Source: Actinoallomurus purpureus (GTDB taxonomy: Bacteria > Actinomycetota > Actinomycetes > Streptosporangiales > Streptosporangiaceae). Taken from it: a DNA stretch of 64,000 nt. This document shows positions 18,355 to 26,108 of this stretch, piece by piece; the stretch's first letter is position 1, and every line of letters starts with the position of its first letter. The notes under the pieces were generated by a model, which was given only the letters and a program-made list of their open reading frames with translations, was not told the DNA's origin and made no database searches. Position numbers and translations under genes: made by a program. The stretch lies in contig NZ_JAMXMY010000004.1 of NCBI RefSeq assembly GCF_024055795.1, positions 124,001 to 188,000 on the forward strand, written 5' to 3'.

Positions 18355-18755
18355 CGGGGCGCACGATCGAGGTGTTCGCGCGCGAGGTGGTCGCTCCGGG
18401 CTCGACCATCCACACCGACGGCGCCCAGGGGCTGCGCCGGCCGGCCGACATGGGCTACACCCACCACTACACCGCCGGGTACAACGCCGCGAACCGACCT
18501 GCCGTCCTGCCCGCCGTCTACCTGATCGCATCCCTGCTCAGACGCTGGATCGCTGGCACCTTGCACCATCGCGTCAGGAACGAGCAGCTGCCGTACTACC
18601 TCGACGAGTGCACCTTGCGGTTCGACCGCCGCGCCGCCTACAAGCGCGGCCTGCTGTTCTACCGGCTCTTCCCGCAAGCCGTCGTCACCGACCCGCACCC
18701 GCTGCATGACCTGCAACGCCCCACAGACCCCGGATACCCCGGATACCCCGGATAA
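18355..18755 (+). pseudogene. ISXO2/IS1595-like transposase, C-terminal remnant
   Basis: The plus-strand frame reads IEVFAREVVAPGSTIHTDGAQGLRRPADMGYTH, then about 70 residues including SLLRRWIAGTLHHRV, YYLDECTLRFDRR and GLLFYRLFPQAV. These are consecutive conserved blocks of the ISXO2-like DDE domain (HTDG carries an acidic catalytic residue). The N-terminal half with the zinc finger and first catalytic Asp is absent; upstream sequence is the 5' flank of the divergent SCO6745-like gene. The spacing between blocks is shorter than in complete relatives, suggesting an internal deletion near 18495. Confidence 0.65.
18728..18754 (+). repeat. Three exact tandem copies of CCCCGGATA
   Basis: Nine-base units at 18728-18736, 18737-18745 and 18746-18754, immediately after the transposase remnant. 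Too short and without spacers, so not CRISPR. Confidence 0.85.
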
Positions 18756-19021
18756 CAGCCCAGAGATCCCGGATGGTGACCTGGTAGGTCACGATGAGTC
18801 CCGGGCGCGCGGGAGTGCACGAAGGACTGCGGATCACCCTTGCTACGAACACCTCTGGCCCGATCCGACACCGCCGCCCCGACCTCTTTCCGAACCGGCG
18901 GCGAACACGTCCCGGCGGCGCAGGCGCGGCGTGCAGGTGCATCACCGCGCACAGCGTGAACGCAGCCTTGTCGACCTGACCTGCGGGCGGGCCGGGGGTA
19001 GCGAGCGCCGGCGGCCCGCGA

Positions 19022-19171
19022 CCGGGCGTCGTCGCTGCGGTCGAACAGGACCTGACCGAGATCCAGGAGCTCGACCTGGTGAAGGTCGTAGAACAGAAAG
19101 CGCAGGACGCCCACTCCACGCTGCGAGCCCCGGTGCTGGTGGACGACACCGGCCTAACGTGCGACGCATAA
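19022..19171 (+). pseudogene. Fragment of a Ham1/RdgB-type NTP pyrophosphatase
   Basis: A 49-codon piece ending in TAA reads QDLTEIQELDLVKVVEQKA, then about 13 residues, then APVLVDDTGL. This matches the conserved strand-helix-strand centre of non-canonical purine NTP pyrophosphatases (EIQxxD...VVxxKAxxA...PVLVEDTGL). The N-terminal nucleotide-binding loop and the whole second half are absent; the frame stops shortly after DDTGL. No start codon with a ribosome binding site precedes it. It is a relic between a transposase remnant and the DUF4232 gene. Confidence 0.55.
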
Positions 19172-19524
19172 TCATCCAGGTCCAACGGCCAGCCCGCCAC
19201 GACGCCACGCCTGTCACCAACGGTGACTCATACACCACCTCCGTGGACGCAACCCCGTCGCAAGATCCGGTGCGTTCACGATGTCGTTCAGGAGCCGCGG
19301 ACTCCACCGGACTGTCGCGGCTCGCTGTGGTTGAGCCGCTACGCGACCCAACCGACCTCACGAAACATCAAGGCTAATAAGATTCTTTGCTGGCCTCCCG
19401 GGTTCGCGTGACATCCGTCACGGCAGAAAAAACGGGGAATCCGACTTTCCCGGCGAACCTCCATGCCGTTACCGGACATCGAACTGATTAACCGAGTCAG
19501 TAAGCAACCGGGGAGGCTTTACCC

Positions 19525-20166
19525 ATGCAGTTCAAGCGCCTGCGTACGACCGCTGCTCTGGCTTGCGGTGGCGGGATGATCGCTCTCGCCCTCACCGGCT
19601 GCAACGCCGACGGCACGGCGTCGGTGGCGTCGAGTTCATCGGCGAAGACGGCGCCAGCCGCCAATAGCACTCATGACCAGAAATCGGCGGCGTACACCGG
19701 TCAGAGTGACACGCCGAGCTGCATGGCATCCGAGCTTAAAGCCGATCTGCAGCTTCAAGATCCCGAGTCCAACGGATTGGAAGCGGAATTGAAAGCGGAA
19801 AAGGCGGCTGCCACGCTGATCCTCACCAACCGGTCGGGCGAAATCTGCTACCTGCCTGCCGGCTGGACGCCGCTCGGGAAGGGCGGGCAGAACAACTACA
19901 CCGCGATTCCCGCGACTCAGGTGAGCTACCCCGGCGCAGGTACGAGAATCACGCTGCGGCCCGGGCGTTCGGCCTTCGCCGGAACCAAGTGGCACACCAC
20001 AAAGGGCTGCCCCGGTGGCACCACCGACGACCTCGGCGTCGCCTGGCATAGCACCTGGATCCCGCTCACCTACCACGGCCTCGACGACGGCTACCAGCCG
20101 CCGATCTGCGACAGCCTCACCCTGGGGACACTCCAGCCCACCATGAACGGCGTCAACTTCACCTGA
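19525..20166 (+). CDS. DUF4232-type lipoprotein
   Basis: 213 residues with GGGGAGG upstream of ATG 19525. An N-terminal signal ends in the lipobox LTGC (Cys about residue 26), then a Ser/Ala-rich linker (about 27-65), then a domain of about 145 residues with TPSC, ATLILTNRSGEICYLPAGW, GPGRSAF-like turns and a C-terminal Cys pair (GCPGG, PPICDSL). This pattern of a Cys-containing beta sandwich fits the DUF4232 family of actinobacterial surface lipoproteins. Role unknown. It stands alone on the plus strand with pseudogenes on both sides. Confidence 0.82.
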   Translation: MQFKRLRTTAALACGGGMIALALTGCNADGTASVASSSSAKTAPAANSTHDQKSAAYTGQSDTPSCMASELKADLQLQDPESNGLEAELKAEKAAATLILTNRSGEICYLPAGWTPLGKGGQNNYTAIPATQVSYPGAGTRITLRPGRSAFAGTKWHTTKGCPGGTTDDLGVAWHSTWIPLTYHGLDDGYQPPICDSLTLGTLQPTMNGVNFT

Positions 20167-20395
20167 CCCACCCTGAACGGGACGGGCCAGGCATACGGGG
20201 CCGCAGGGAGCGGGAACGTGGGAGGTCCCGCTCTCTGCGCGCGTCAGATGCGGGCCGGTGGCCGCGACATTGAGGGCGCAGCCCGACGGCGCCATCGACC
20301 AATGCGCCAAGTGCCTCGGCTGCCAGAAGGTGCATGTCGCCTCGGCGGCTTGGGTGTGCCGCTCGAATATTGGGTTACGCAGCCTGGGCCTGGGG

Positions 20396-21130
20396 TTATG
20401 CGGCGCGGTGGTATTCATTGATCACGCCGGTGACCACAGGTCTTCGCCGGACGGATCGTAGGTCGGTGAGCTCGGCTGCGCGCGGGGTCGGCCTGGTTTC
20501 GGTATCCGGGGGCCACTGTCGCCGAGACTGGTGCGGGCGGTGGAGGTTGTAGTGGATCAGGTACTCGCGGAGCACCCGGGCCAGATGCCGTTCGCCGAGG
20601 ATCAAGATCCGGTCCAGGAGTTCGCGGCGGAGGGTGCCGGTGACGCGTTCACCTTGTCCTCCGGAGGATGCCCCGGCCTTCAGGCCGGAGAGGAATCCGG
20701 ACTCCGCCAGGAACGGCCCGGCGTAGCCGGGACGGCCTGAGAACGGAGTCCACCGACATACGGTCATTCGGCTTACATGGGAATCGACGCGCCGGTGGCC
20801 GGTCGTCCTGGTCGGTGTAGGTCCATTTGCGGGAGACCACGTTACGGTGCCAGCGCAGGATCGTGGCTGGGGTGACCGGGAAGATCTGCGGCCACCGTCG
20901 GCGGTTTACCAGCCGCGACAACGCCGCGAGCCAGAGCCGGTCGGCGTGGTCCTACCGCGGTCGGCCGCACAGCTGCCGACGCAGCATCTGGTTTTCGTGG
21001 CGGAGCACCAGCAGCTCGACGTCTTTGGACACATCGGAACGGACCAGCATCTTCAACAGGCCGAGCAGAGACCTGACCAACTGGTAGACCAGCGACAACA
21101 ACACCCCGAGATTGTCCCAGCCACGGCACC
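20396..21130 (-). pseudogene. rve-type transposase, disrupted by deletion, insertion and nonsense change
   Basis: Pieces of one transposase remain in order on the minus strand: an N-terminal leader and VELLVLRHENQMLRRQL (about 21100-20970), an in-frame TAG at 20954-20952, then DRLWLAALSRLVNRRRWPQIFPVTPATILRWHRNVVSRKWTYTDQD (to about 20780). After a foreign 100-bp insert comes the C-terminal block TLRRELLDRILILGERHLARVLREY and HYNLHRPHQ (20650-20400). About 130 residues of the catalytic core are missing. It belongs to the same broad family as the remnant at 13154-13990, which keeps the core but lacks this C-terminus. Confidence 0.75.
20664..20770 (+). mobile_element. IS200/IS605-like end remnant with nested hairpins
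   Basis: The insert inside the broken transposase contains CCGGCC-TTCA-GGCCGG (20673-20688) followed by AGAGGAATCC, then a second structure with GGACTCCG near 20699 pairing with CGGAGTCC near 20743 around an inner CCCGGC-GTA-GCCGGG hairpin. A short perfect hairpin followed by GAGGAATC is how many actinobacterial IS200/IS605 elements end, where the TnpB-associated RNA scaffold also ends. No tnpA or tnpB coding sequence remains here. Confidence 0.45.
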
Positions 21131-21220
21131 GATCCCGCAGCGAATCCCCAGCTCAAGGCACCCAACCGAGTTTCCGAGCGGGACACCGTTCAACTGCACG
21201 TCGGTGAGCTGAAACGCGAT

Positions 21221-21252
21221 ACTCCCCTCTCACCCGAGCGGGGGAGGGGAGT
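21221..21252 (-). terminator. Strong hairpin downstream of the secreted-protein gene
   Basis: ACTCCCCTC (21221-21229) and GAGGGGAGT (21244-21252) form a perfect nine-base stem with a 14-base loop, 18 bp past the stop of the gene at 21270. It is probably the transcription terminator. Confidence 0.6.
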
Positions 21253-21269
21253 ACGGCATGTGGTCGGGG

Positions 21270-22310
21270 CTAATGGCAGGTGGTCATGGTGTGGCAGGCG
21301 AGGGTGTCGCGGACGCCGGGACCCCAGGCGAGTTCGAGGTCGCTGTTGCCGATGCTGGCCGATGGGGGGCTGTGCACGATGCCGACGGCTTCGATGAACA
21401 CCTGGGGCATTGTGTTCCAGTAGATGCCGTTGTTGAACCAGCCGACGCCCCAGTGGTCGGGGGCGTGGACGATCTCTGTGCCGCCGTTGCAGACCTGGCG
21501 GGTTTCGCTGTAGTTGACTCCGATGCTGACGCCGGACTGGCTGTAGCCGAGGTTTCCGCCCCAGGTCTGGCTGTTGCAGTCGCTCGTCGTCACCGCTGGT
21601 GGTGGCGTGGAGCCGACGACGGTGTTGCCGGGCCCGTACCAGATGAGGACGTACAGGTTCTTCGGCGTCAAGAGCCCGGGGTTCTCGATACCCCAGACGT
21701 CGTCGGCGACGTACCAGTCGCCGCCGTTCTGCCACATGATCTTGCGCTGGAAGCAGCCGGAGACGGATGCGGCGTCGACGCTCGGGCTTCCGAAGAGGCA
21801 GCCGGAGCGGTAGTAGGGCGGGTCCAGGTAGTCGGCGGTCACGCCGCCTTGGCGGGGCTGCTTGCCCTTTAGGGCCTTCTTCGGGATGCCCGCGTTCACC
21901 GCGTCGTTGTAGACGGACCGGCCGGCGGCCGTGTAGGCATAGGCGGCCTTGAGGATGTTCTTCTTCTCGATAGGGGCGAAGGACACGCGGACGGTCCGGT
22001 AGTCGCCGTGGCGGGACTTGCCGCCGTCGACGTGGAGGGTGACGCCTGGGCTTCCGGCGTAGGTGAAGGTGTGTCCGTGCTTGTCCCTCCAGCGTGAGGT
22101 GACCGAGCCGTCACGGTTGCGGTGCTCGAAGGCCAAGTGCAGTCCCTTGGCGGCAGCGTCGCCGACGATCTTGACGGCCTTGGAAGAGGCGATGGGATGC
22201 TCGACGTTGGAGACGGACGCCGTTGCTGACGGCGCCAACGCCGCCAGCAGTGCGGCTGTCGCCATCCCGGCGGTGGCGGTCAGACGCCGCCACGAGTGAG
22301 TGAGTTTCAA
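21270..22310 (-). CDS. Secreted protein of unknown function
   Basis: 346 residues if started at TTG 22310, which has GGGAG five bases upstream; the longer frame to 22559 has no ribosome binding site and no family resemblance. The N-terminus (KLTHSWRRLTATAGMATAALLAALAPSATA) is a signal peptide. The mature part has EHRNRDGSVTSRWRDKHG, about five cysteines (GCLFGSP, SGCFQRK, SDCNSQ, RQVCNGG, LACHTMTTC) and many aromatic/Asn/Gly residues, suggesting a disulfide-stabilised beta-rich extracellular protein. I do not recognise the family. A second unrelated secreted Cys-rich protein gene lies upstream on the same strand. Confidence 0.78.
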   Translation of the reverse strand: MKLTHSWRRLTATAGMATAALLAALAPSATASVSNVEHPIASSKAVKIVGDAAAKGLHLAFEHRNRDGSVTSRWRDKHGHTFTYAGSPGVTLHVDGGKSRHGDYRTVRVSFAPIEKKNILKAAYAYTAAGRSVYNDAVNAGIPKKALKGKQPRQGGVTADYLDPPYYRSGCLFGSPSVDAASVSGCFQRKIMWQNGGDWYVADDVWGIENPGLLTPKNLYVLIWYGPGNTVVGSTPPPAVTTSDCNSQTWGGNLGYSQSGVSIGVNYSETRQVCNGGTEIVHAPDHWGVGWFNNGIYWNTMPQVFIEAVGIVHSPPSASIGNSDLELAWGPGVRDTLACHTMTTCH

Positions 22311-22790
22311 CAGATCTCCCTTGTGTATGGGTGAACCCTGACTTGCGGGGGTTGCGGGTAAGTACGGGCCGTGCGCTGATGTCCGCGACACCTGGACGCA
22401 TGCCGCCGTCGCGACGCCGGAGTCGCGATAGGGGTTGGAGACCGCTGCTGCATGTGCTGGTCGCGCAGGCGGCGACCGGGTATATCCGCCGCTCCAGCTG
22501 GTGATGGGTGCTCCGGAGGAGGGTGGCCGTAAGAGGCACCGCTGACGAGGACGGCGCACCCGCCGGACGCTGCGCGGCTGATCTTCAGGAATTCCTGCAC
22601 GTACTTGGCGGTGCCGTCACTGCCCCACACGCCCTGGAGTTTCGTCAGTGCCCCGCAAGTTGACAGGTCGGGGAGCAGGCAGCGTGGCGTGCTTCCCATC
22701 AGGGCGCGCATCTTGCGTCCTAGGTGTGGTCGCCCCCTTTCGGGGCGGGCCCTTCACTCGCGCGTTCCTTGGGGGGGCGTCAGCCGGGGA
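22311..22790. other. Intergenic stretch, no confident gene
   Basis: A minus-strand frame (22307-22711) starts MRALMGSTPRCLLPDL and contains GVWGSDGTAKYVQEFLKISRAASGGC, which looks mildly protein-like. Its second half is Pro/Arg-rich and it overlaps the leader of the next gene, so I do not call it. A hairpin at 22731-22747 is listed separately. Confidence 0.4.
22731..22747 (-). terminator. Hairpin downstream of the second secreted-protein gene
   Basis: CGCCCC (22731-22736) and GGGGCG (22742-22747) form a six-base stem with a five-base loop, 44 bp beyond the stop at 22791 in the direction of transcription. Confidence 0.45.
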
Positions 22791-23336
22791 TCAGCAGGAG
22801 TAGCCCTGGATGCCGCCGCCGATGTTGCGGCCATAGGAAAACTGCCACCAGTCGGTGGCGATCGTGGTCAGGCAGCCGGAGCCGATCTGGGCGCTTGCGA
22901 GGGCGCGGAAGGACTTTGGCGCGCCGTATGCGTCGATGTTCACGCCGTGCGAGATCGCCTGACAGTTCCTCGTGCAGTCAGCGTACTGGTCGACATAGCC
23001 GTCGGCTTCGCCTGCGGCGAAGGGAACGTGCTCGAGCTCGTCCTCGACCCATACCTTGAGGGTGAAATTCGTGGACGTGGAGGGGTTCTGGTCCCAGGAC
23101 ATCGTCGCGTAGGTGAACCGGTTGTTGGGGTCACAGCCGTTGTACCAGAGCTGGAGGGTGGCGACGTTCACGCTCGGGGCCGGGCCCAGCCAGACGTTCT
23201 CTGCCTTGTTGATGGGGATGGTGCCGCACGCCTGGGCGGGTGTGGGTGTGGAGATCGCCAGGGCGACGAAGGAGCCGATGGCGAGGACAGGGGTCGTGAA
23301 TACGGTGGCGAGACGACGTTTACCCGATGCGATCAC
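22791..23336 (-). CDS. Small secreted Cys-containing protein
   Basis: 181 residues from GTG 23336 (AAAGG upstream); the open frame to 23573 upstream lacks a signal-peptide-compatible start. Signal peptide: IASGKRRLATVFTTPVLAIGSFVALAISTPTPAQA. The mature chain has six cysteines (ACGTI, YNGCDPN, DCTRNC, GSGCLTT, and a C-terminal Cys), compatible with three disulfides, and an acidic EDELEHVPFAAGEADGYVDQYADC stretch. Family not recognised. The arrangement with the other secreted-protein gene may reflect coordinated expression, but separate hairpins suggest separate transcripts. Confidence 0.75.
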   Translation of the reverse strand: MIASGKRRLATVFTTPVLAIGSFVALAISTPTPAQACGTIPINKAENVWLGPAPSVNVATLQLWYNGCDPNNRFTYATMSWDQNPSTSTNFTLKVWVEDELEHVPFAAGEADGYVDQYADCTRNCQAISHGVNIDAYGAPKSFRALASAQIGSGCLTTIATDWWQFSYGRNIGGGIQGYSC

Positions 23337-23857
23337 TCGAGTGCCTTTCTGCTGACAGTTCGAAGTACTGCGGGAGACCACAAGATCATCGTGAGAGTTG
23401 CCCGTAAAGTACCTGTGTGCGAGGTTATTTCTTAAGCCGCGGGTGAGGCGCGAGTGTGGGAGCGAGATCATCTGCTGTGTTCTCGCCAGGCCTGTACACA
23501 GGCCGGGTGGAGTGAGAGAACGATCGCAGAGTTTCCCACGTTCTGCGGCGGAGCCGCCGTCCACATGTCCCAATTCTCGCGGCCGTCACTGGTGTTGCAG
23601 GCCACCCACGTCGTCGCCGACGAGTGCGGTCCGTTGGGGCCTCGCTTGGCATGCTCATCACTTGGGTCTGGCCACCTCCCCTGGTCGCCTCAAGCACGGA
23701 ATCCGAAGGCACGCTCCGCACGCATTGCCTGCCCATTGGTCTTCGGTGAGCCCCGCTACGGTGACGCTATGGACGCGGGTCCGTCGGCCGTCCTAGATTC
23801 GTCCTAGTGCGAGGTCGGCCGGGGGATCGGCGCTGATCGTCAAGTGCCGGGGGGAAC
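23337..23857. other. Intergenic stretch of about 520 bp without a supported gene
   Basis: Contains the leader of the secreted-protein gene to the left and of the broken regulator to the right. Frames of 100-130 residues exist on both strands but have no ribosome binding site, no conserved motif and biased Arg/Ser/Pro content. Confidence 0.5.
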
Positions 23858-24530
23858 ATGAGATTCGGCGTGCTGGGGCCGTTACACGCCCAGATCACCG
23901 GGCGCGAGGTCCGGCTCGACGGACCGCGGCAGGCCAAGATGCTGGCCGCGTGCTGCGCCGCTGCGGGAACCTGCCGCTGGCCATCCGGGTGGCCGCCGCG
24001 CGGCTGCGGCACCGGCCCGCATGGACGCTCGACACCTTGGTGGAACGGCTGCGCGAGGGCGAGCTGGCGGTGTCAGAGGTGTTCGGGATGTCGCTGCGGC
24101 AGCTCGATCCCGCCCAGCGGCGGATGTTCCGGCTGCTGGGGCTGGTGCCGGGCGAGGACATCGACGCGTACGGCGCGGCCGCCCTGGCAGGGATCCCGCT
24201 GGGCAGCGCCCGTTCCCTGCTAGAGGACCTGGTCGACGTCCATCTGCTTCAGGAGCCGGTGGCGGGTCGCTACCGGATGCACGACTTGCTGCGGCAGGTC
24301 GCCCGTGCCGACGACGCCGCGGCGGACCCTGGACCGGCGATCGCCCGGCTGGGCGACTACTACCTGAGCGGCATGCTGGCCGCGAAGGAGGTGATCGAGC
24401 TGGTCGTCGTCCCCGTGCCGGCCACCGTGTCGCAGCAACCTCCCGCGCTTCCCGACCTCACCCGTGACGGAGCCCTCGACTGGCTGGACACCGAGTGGCA
24501 CAACATCACCGCGACGTTCTCGCTCGCCGT
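23858..24530 (+). pseudogene. SARP/AfsR-type regulator with internal deletion and lost C-terminus
   Basis: The frame opens with MRFGVLGPLHAQITG...DGPRQAKMLA (23858-23947), the unmistakable start of a SARP DNA-binding domain. It then jumps, in another phase, to LRRCGNLPLAIRVAAARLRHRPAWTLDTLVERL...LDPAQRRMFRLLGLVPGEDIDAYGAAALAGIPL...RYRMHDLLRQ (23950-24330), which belongs to the end of the NB-ARC ATPase and its winged helix. DNA-binding, BTAD and P-loop parts are deleted. Near 24530 homology stops, at the very point where the convergent MFS gene also breaks off. It cannot make a working regulator. Confidence 0.75.
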
Positions 24531-25245
24531 GGAGCACCACCAGCGGCAGCACGATCGCGACCAGGGCAGCGGCCAGGAACAGGTTGCCCAGCACATCGAT
24601 GCGGCCGCGGCTGCGCTCCTGGCCGGCCGGTATCCACTTCGCGCCCAGCACCAGGATCACTACGGCGAGGGGGATGTTGACGGCGAAGATGGTCCGCCAA
24701 CCCCAGCCGAACAGGTTCCAGTCGGTCAGGACACCGCCCAGCAGCACGCCGACGGCGACGGCTACGCCGGCGATCGCACCGTACACGGCGAAGACCTTGC
24801 CGCGTTCGGCGCCGTCGAACATGACGCGAAACGAGCCCAGCACTTGCGGCAGCAGGACGGCCGCCGCGACACCCTGCACGGCCCGGGCGGCGATCAGCTG
24901 CCCGGGGTCGGAGGCGATCGCGCTGACCAGGCTCGCCACGGCGAACAGGGCGACACCGCCCAAGAACAGCTTCTTCCGGCCGAACCGGTCGCCCAGGTGT
25001 CCGGCAATGATCAGAGTGGCGGCGAAGCCCAGCATGTAGGCGGACACGGTCCATTCCAGCTGGGCCGGAGTGGCCGACAGGCCCCTGCCGATCGACGGAA
25101 GCGCGGTGTTCACGATCGAGCCGTCGATCATGTCGAGCAGCGCCGCCAGGATCATGACGATCGCGGCCGCCCAGCGCTTGACGTAGGAGGCGCCGCCGCC
25201 TTCGTCTGTGGTACCCAGGCTTCCCTGGGGTGCCGTAGAGGACAT
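24531..25245 (-). pseudogene. MFS exporter (EmrB/QacA, DHA2 type), C-terminally truncated
   Basis: From ATG 25245 (GGAGGAAAC upstream) the first ~238 residues are a normal DHA2 exporter: TM1 with LLDMIDGSIVNTALPSIGRGL, motif A GHLGDRFGRKKLF, then ARAVQGVAAAVLLPQVL, GVLLGGVLTDWNLFGWGWRTIFAVNIP (motif C region). After LPLVVLHG the frame continues to a stop at 24220 but is only the antisense of the broken SARP gene. So about half of the expected 14 helices are lost. A MarR regulator is divergent, as usual for drug exporters of this class. Confidence 0.78.
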
Positions 25246-25286
25246 GTTTCCTCCCAAAGTTCCTCGACTATGATGTATCTCGAATC

Positions 25287-25319
25287 TCGAGCTAATAACG
25301 ATGCAGGGAGGTAGCTCGA
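25287..25319. promoter_or_regulatory. Inverted repeat, probable MarR operator
   Basis: TCGAGCTA (25287-25294) and TAGCTCGA (25312-25319) are perfect eight-base arms flanking the ribosome binding site of the MarR gene and ending immediately before its ATG. The position suits autoregulation of the MarR gene and control of the divergent exporter promoter. Confidence 0.6.
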
Positions 25320-25853
25320 ATGTCAAGCGAAAGGGAATCTGGTCCAGACCTTGGCAAAGTTGTGCAGACCTACCAGGCGGCCGTCGATGACTTCGATCGC
25401 GAGCTCGCCCGGCTGCTGGGTGTCAACGAGACCGACCTGCGCTGCCTGGAGATCCTGCTGGACGTCGAGGAGACGGCCCCCCGCGAACTGAGCGCCCAGT
25501 TGGGCCTGAGCACCGGCAGCGTCACCGCCATGCTCGACCGCCTGGAGAAGCTCGGCTACCTCACCCGCAGCCCGCACCCCACCGACCGCCGCAAGACCGT
25601 CGTGCGCGCCACCGCGGACTTCACCGAACACGCCTACGGCCTGATGGCCCCGTTCCTCCACGACGTCACCGAGCGGCTCTTGCCCCGCTACACACCCGAG
25701 CAACTCACCGTCATCGCCGACTTCTTCGCCCGCAACCGCGATATCCAGCAGGAGCACACCGAACGCCTGCGGCAGATCCCCGCGTCCCACCCGCCCCGCA
25801 CGGGCGGCCGCCAGGCACCCGGACCCCGTAACCGCGCCACCGGCCCCAAGTGA
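25320..25853 (+). CDS. MarR-family transcriptional regulator
   Basis: 177 residues. Winged HTH with RELSAQLGLSTGSVTAMLDRLEKLGYLTRSPHPTDRRKTVV (about residues 58-98) is the MarR signature, including the DRR wing. The C-terminal 25 residues are Pro/Arg-rich. GGGAGG lies nine bases before the ATG, inside the inverted repeat. It is divergent from an MFS exporter that is now truncated, so its natural target may be lost, though it could still control other promoters. Confidence 0.93.
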   Translation: MSSERESGPDLGKVVQTYQAAVDDFDRELARLLGVNETDLRCLEILLDVEETAPRELSAQLGLSTGSVTAMLDRLEKLGYLTRSPHPTDRRKTVVRATADFTEHAYGLMAPFLHDVTERLLPRYTPEQLTVIADFFARNRDIQQEHTERLRQIPASHPPRTGGRQAPGPRNRATGPK

Positions 25854-26108
25854 TCTCAGCGCCTCAGCGTGCCCTCGAGCCGACGGGCGGCGGCACCCGA
25901 TGGCCACGGCGCGGCGTGCACGTCGAGTTATCCGTGCTCGCCGGCCTCGGCGCAGGCTGCGGTGCGCAAGATCGAGCAGGGCGCCAAGCCGGCGGACGTC
26001 ACGGCCCAGATCAGCAAGGCATGGGAGATGACGCGGATCAGGGCACGCACCCCGGAGACCCGGCCTACTCGGTCACCGTGCTCACGCTGAAACCGCCGTC
26101 GCCGGGCC

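Noticed and set aside
17256-18716. 486-residue reading of the SCO6745-like gene
   Set aside because: The first 212 residues are antisense to an ISXO2-like transposase remnant; a good ribosome binding site supports the start at 18080.
18728-18754. Tandem CCCCGGATA units as a CRISPR array
   Set aside because: Units are nine bases with no spacers and no cas genes.
22307-22711. 134-codon minus-strand frame between the secreted-protein genes
   Set aside because: Second half is low-complexity Pro/Arg/His, it overlaps the leader of the neighbouring gene, and no ribosome binding site was seen.
24220-24530. C-terminal continuation of the MFS gene
   Set aside because: This part is antisense of the SARP remnant and not membrane-protein-like, so it is not true MFS sequence.
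25869-26090. 73-codon frame with AAVRKIEQGAKPADVTAQ
   Set aside because: Slightly protein-like in the middle but without a ribosome binding site, and no family recognised; left as intergenic.
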